Shown: in pieces, positions 30,102 through 32,688 of the stretch
Layout: each line of letters begins with the position of its first letter
Position numbering within the stretch: position 1 is the first letter of the stretch
NCBI GenBank assembly: GCA_002687015.1
Contig: NYZB01000179.1
Span: forward strand, 1 to 32,688
Direction of reading: 5' to 3'
DNA length: 32,688 bases
Source of the DNA: Deltaproteobacteria bacterium
Lineage (GTDB): Bacteria > Myxococcota_A > UBA9160 > UBA6930
Notes under the pieces: generated by a model
Database searches by the model: none
What the model was told of the DNA's origin: nothing
What the model saw: the letters and a program-made list of their open reading frames with translations, nothing else
Program-made: the position numbers and the translations under genes

Positions 30102-30821
30102 ATGCCGTTCGATCCGGCTCCTCCCTGGTCGGTGACTCTCGAGATCCCCCGGCCCGAGCAGTTCTTCGGGCTCGCGATCGCGACCGCGGACCGAAGCTCC
30201 GGAGCCTCGAACTGCGAGCCCCCGCCGACGCTCGCTGCAAGCGCCGATCCCGGCGACACCTACCTGAAGCCCACCAGGAGCGACGACGGCGTAGCTCGCT
30301 ATGTCCACGTCACGGAGTCCGACATGCCATGGCGGATCGCCGTGGGCCGGCCGCGAAGCCCACCGCGCTACGGCAGCACAGCGGATGCCGTCCGTGTCAC
30401 CAAAGAGGGGATGAGGGCATGGGAATCAGCACTGCGGCCGCATCTCCCCTGGTTCCGCCTTGAGTTCGTCGAGGAGGACCCCTCGGCACCGGTGCAGGTC
30501 GAATGGAAGCGGAGGGTGCCTGGCCCCTGGGGCGGCCTTGGCGCGATCCGCTGGTGGAATCGCGGTAGCTGCCTGCGGGTCGGGGGCAGAATGCAGATTT
30601 CGGTTCGGCCCGCGACGGGCGTCTACAGCCACCTGACGGTCGACGAGCTGCGCGAGCTCGTCGCCCACGAGTTCGGCCACGTCCTGGGCCTTGGGCACTG
30701 CTTCGAGTGCAGCTCGATCATGAACTACGAGAAGAACCAGCGAACGGAGATCACCGACCTGGACGTCCGTACCTTCCTGCGCCTGGTCGAGATTCCAAAC
30801 GGCGCTTCGATCGCACCCTAG
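30102..30821 (+). CDS. Matrixin-like metzincin metalloprotease
   Basis: A protein of 239 residues. The zinc-binding motif HEFGHVLGLGH (H189, E190, H193, H199) is followed by the Met-turn S-I-M207-N-Y, as in metzincins. The N-terminal part contains RYVHVTESDMPWRIAVG, similar to the first strand of matrixin-type domains. Strikingly, no signal peptide is visible from the ATG at 30102 (GGGGGAGA upstream) or from residues encoded before it. The enzyme is therefore either cytoplasmic or exported in an unusual way. TACCCT at 30060-30065 may be its -10 box. Its stop overlaps that of the convergent DUF35 gene within one CTAG. Confidence 0.85.
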   Translation: MPFDPAPPWSVTLEIPRPEQFFGLAIATADRSSGASNCEPPPTLAASADPGDTYLKPTRSDDGVARYVHVTESDMPWRIAVGRPRSPPRYGSTADAVRVTKEGMRAWESALRPHLPWFRLEFVEEDPSAPVQVEWKRRVPGPWGGLGAIRWWNRGSCLRVGGRMQISVRPATGVYSHLTVDELRELVAHEFGHVLGLGHCFECSSIMNYEKNQRTEITDLDVRTFLRLVEIPNGASIAP

Positions 30822-31255
30822 GCCTCCCGCGCGAGCTCCCACTGCGGGATCAGGAGCTCCCTGCCCGAGGCCTTCTCCCTGGCTCCCTCGAAGACCGCGC
30901 GCACCTTCTGGCCGATCTCGACGGCTTCCGGCGGGCAGCCCACGACGTTGCCCTGGACGTTGCAGCCGGGGGCGCCGTCGACCGAGACGATCGCGATCAC
31001 GTAGGGCACCTGGCTCTTCAGCGCCGGGTGGCTCGGATGGTGCACGATCGCGGCGCTCTCGATGCGGCCCGTGCCAGGGCAGGGGGCGAAGACCAGCTTC
31101 GTTCCCTGGCACGCGTAGCAGATGTCGTCGGGTGGGTGCTGGGCGTGACCGCAATCCTCGCAGAACTGGATCTGGATGCTCCCGGAGGTGAAGTAGGGCG
31201 TGTTGTTCGGCGTGAGGGTGGGCAGGACGAACTCGTCCCCCAGATGGCGGCTCAT
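30818..31255 (-). CDS. Zn-ribbon/OB-fold (DUF35) protein, second copy
   Basis: A protein of 145 residues. The zinc ribbon is formed by C32, C35, C46 and C49 (FCEDCG and CYAC), followed by an OB-fold region (GTGRIESAAIVHHPSHPAL, then VPYVIAIVSVDG). It follows the second thiolase-like gene by 44 bp and presumably forms a complex with that protein. GGAGAC lies about 10 nt before the ATG. It is clearly paralogous to the protein encoded at 21606-22031, but the two differ over most of their length. Confidence 0.9.
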   Translation of the reverse strand: MSRHLGDEFVLPTLTPNNTPYFTSGSIQIQFCEDCGHAQHPPDDICYACQGTKLVFAPCPGTGRIESAAIVHHPSHPALKSQVPYVIAIVSVDGAPGCNVQGNVVGCPPEAVEIGQKVRAVFEGAREKASGRELLIPQWELAREA

Positions 31256-31299
31256 GCGGTGTCTCCGTGTCGATCCTGCGTCCCTGATGCTCGGCTCTT

Positions 31300-32466
31300 C
31301 TAGCTGGCCGGGCCGAAGAGCACGGCGCTGCCGGGTGCGTAGCCGGGGCCCCCGACGGCCAACGAGAGATCGACCTTCCGGGCCTGGCAGGTCGAATCGC
31401 CCCGCGACTGGCGCACGGCCTCGACCACCATCTCCAGCCCATGGATGTAGGCCTCGGCGATGTTCCCGCCACTGGTGTTGAAGGGCAATCGCGCATCGGG
31501 GCCCTCGAGGGCGCCGTCGGCGACGAAGGCGTCCACCTCCTCGGGCTCGCAGTAGCCCATCTCGCAGAGCGCCATGAGGACCGGGCCGGTGAAGTTCTCG
31601 TAGAGCTGCAGCACGTCCACGTCGGAGGGCTTCACGCCGGCGCGCTCCCAGATCATGCGGCCGACGTTCCCGTAGTACATGTTCGGGAACCAGCGCTGCT
31701 GGAAGGCCTGGAGGCCGATGTCTGGCCCCAGGCCCTGGGCCGTCGCGAGGATCGGCACCGCCTTGCCGGGCAGGTCCCTGGCGCGCTCCGGCGTCGTGAT
31801 GATCAAGGCCGCCGCGCCGTCGTTCTCCATGCAGCAGTCGTAGAGGTGGAAGGGCGTGACGATCCAGCGCGAGTCGTGGTACTGCTCGCGGGTCAGGGGC
31901 CTGCCGTGGCGGACGGCCCGTGGATTGCGCTGGGCGTTCGCGTAGCAGGCCAACGAGACGCTGGCGAGGGCCTCCTGGGTGACGCCGTGGTCGTGCATCC
32001 AGCGATTCGTCTGGAGGGCGCACTCGTGAGCCGGTGTCATCAGGCCGTAGGGCAGGCCCCAGGTGAGGCCCTCGGGCGCGCCGCCTCCGATCAGACCGGC
32101 ACCGGAGCCCAGGCGTTGGAACTGGCCCTGCGCCAGCGCGCGAAAGCCGACCACGTAGTTGGCATGGCCGCCGCACACGGCGGCATCCGCCAGGTGAAGG
32201 GTGGCGGAGGAGTTGTTGCCACCGCCTGCCCACGGGGTTGCCGACCAGCGCAGCTCGCCCATGCCGAGCGCGTTCGCAATGCGAAGAGGGCTGTTGCGAT
32301 GGTCCATGTAGGAGACGAGGCCGTCGAGCTGCCGCAGCTCGAGGCCCGCATCGTCGGCGGCCCGCTGGATGGCGGTACAGGCGAGCTGGAACTCGGTGTC
32401 GGGCGAGCCGCCGTGCTTGTAGTACGTGGATTCGCCGACACCGACGACGACGGCCTGACCGTGCAT
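31300..32466 (-). CDS. Thiolase-like protein (Ltp2/aldolase type) lacking the catalytic cysteines
   Basis: A protein of 388 residues, paralogous to the one encoded at 22028-23260. Shared segments include VVGVGESTYYKHGG, YDCCMENDGAAALIITTPERA, LQLYENFTGPVLMAL and GGNIAEAYIHGLEMVVEAVR. Where thiolases have the acyl-binding Cys it has Ser87 in GGGNNSSATLHLA, and the C-terminal Cys is also replaced (VDLSLAVGG). This fits retro-aldolases such as Ltp2 of steroid side-chain breakdown, which act with a DUF35 partner, rather than a true thiolase. The ATG at 32466 starts the conserved N-terminus. The DUF35 gene follows on the same strand. Confidence 0.9.
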   Translation of the reverse strand: MHGQAVVVGVGESTYYKHGGSPDTEFQLACTAIQRAADDAGLELRQLDGLVSYMDHRNSPLRIANALGMGELRWSATPWAGGGNNSSATLHLADAAVCGGHANYVVGFRALAQGQFQRLGSGAGLIGGGAPEGLTWGLPYGLMTPAHECALQTNRWMHDHGVTQEALASVSLACYANAQRNPRAVRHGRPLTREQYHDSRWIVTPFHLYDCCMENDGAAALIITTPERARDLPGKAVPILATAQGLGPDIGLQAFQQRWFPNMYYGNVGRMIWERAGVKPSDVDVLQLYENFTGPVLMALCEMGYCEPEEVDAFVADGALEGPDARLPFNTSGGNIAEAYIHGLEMVVEAVRQSRGDSTCQARKVDLSLAVGGPGYAPGSAVLFGPAS

Positions 32467-32643
32467 ATGGGTTCTCTCGTCCTCTTCGAGGGGCGCTTCG
32501 GAGTCCGAACGCGCCTATCCTGCCGCAGCTTCGAGGCTCCCACCACGCCCGCGCAGGAGTCAGCGCGCGGGTCTTCCCCTATCGTCGCGGTCCAGGTCCA
32601 GCTGCGCGCCGCACTCGCTGGGCGGCGCAAGGAGTGCCATCGG

Positions 32644-32688
32644 ATGCAGCCGACGATCCTCCACCTCTCCACCGCCTTCGAGATCGGA
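32644..32688 (+). CDS. Start of an unidentified gene cut by the right edge
   Basis: An ATG with AAGGAG 9 nt upstream opens a frame to the end of the window (15 codons, MQPTILHLSTAFEIG). Nearly every third codon position is G or C, as in the real genes here. TATCGT at 32580-32585 could be a -10 box. It would be divergent from the second thiolase-like gene. Too little is present to name a product. Confidence 0.5.
   Translation, partial: MQPTILHLSTAFEIG

Noticed and set aside
1-32688. CRISPR arrays, transposases, integrases or attachment sites
   Set aside because: No regularly spaced repeats, no transposase or recombinase motifs and no terminal inverted repeats were found. The relic junction at 9680-9905 is the only sign of rearrangement.

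Overview
The window is GC-rich DNA (about two-thirds G+C by eye) with dense protein-coding genes. I see no RNA genes, CRISPR arrays or insertion sequences. Gene content points to an aerobic, chemo-organotrophic Gram-negative bacterium: a TonB receptor, a DUF1302 outer-membrane protein and a LolA-like periplasmic protein are present. The DUF6178 protein, thiolase/DUF35 pairs, PhyH oxygenase, family III CoA-transferase and Baeyer-Villiger monooxygenase together suit an uncultured lineage of the former Deltaproteobacteria (Myxococcota or Binatota-like). That placement is inference from gene content only.

Left part (1-5457): a molybdopterin oxidoreductase cut by the left edge lies behind an EthD-domain gene, both leftward. 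Divergent from them is a rightward run of PhyH dioxygenase and family III CoA-transferase. Then comes a TetR regulator overlapping a fumarylacetoacetate-hydrolase-family gene, with a near-consensus promoter and a palindrome at the expected transcription start. Middle-left part (5504-12022): DUF427, a large GT-C-type membrane glycosyltransferase, an NAD(P)-binding epimerase-like protein and an SDR. After these is a scar where the tail of a MaoC-type dehydratase meets the tail of a membrane protein. An XRE regulator, small membrane or exported proteins, a SnoaL/LEH-fold protein and a HEAT-like protein follow.

Central part (12043-23260): eight genes in a row on the minus strand. In transcription order they are thiolase-like protein, DUF35 Zn-ribbon/OB protein, TonB-dependent receptor, Baeyer-Villiger monooxygenase, TetR regulator, RND/MMPL-type transporter, LolA-like protein and DUF1302 outer-membrane protein. 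Read together they suggest uptake of a hydrophobic ketone or steroid/terpenoid-like molecule, oxygen insertion, CoA-thioester carbon-carbon cleavage, and lipid traffic across the envelope. A 19-bp palindrome sits in front of the monooxygenase. This block is the most interesting part of the window.

Right part (23261-32688): a control region, a DUF6178 protein, a sulfatase-fold lipoprotein-like enzyme with Thr at the usual catalytic Cys position, an APH/CHK-type kinase, two tandem PPK2 polyphosphate kinases and a metzincin protease. Last is a second thiolase/DUF35 pair whose thiolase has lost the Cys positions kept by the first. A further gene begins at the right edge. Many genes carry a TAnnnT hexamer upstream, and at four of them it lies only 6-8 nt from the start codon, suggesting leaderless transcripts.
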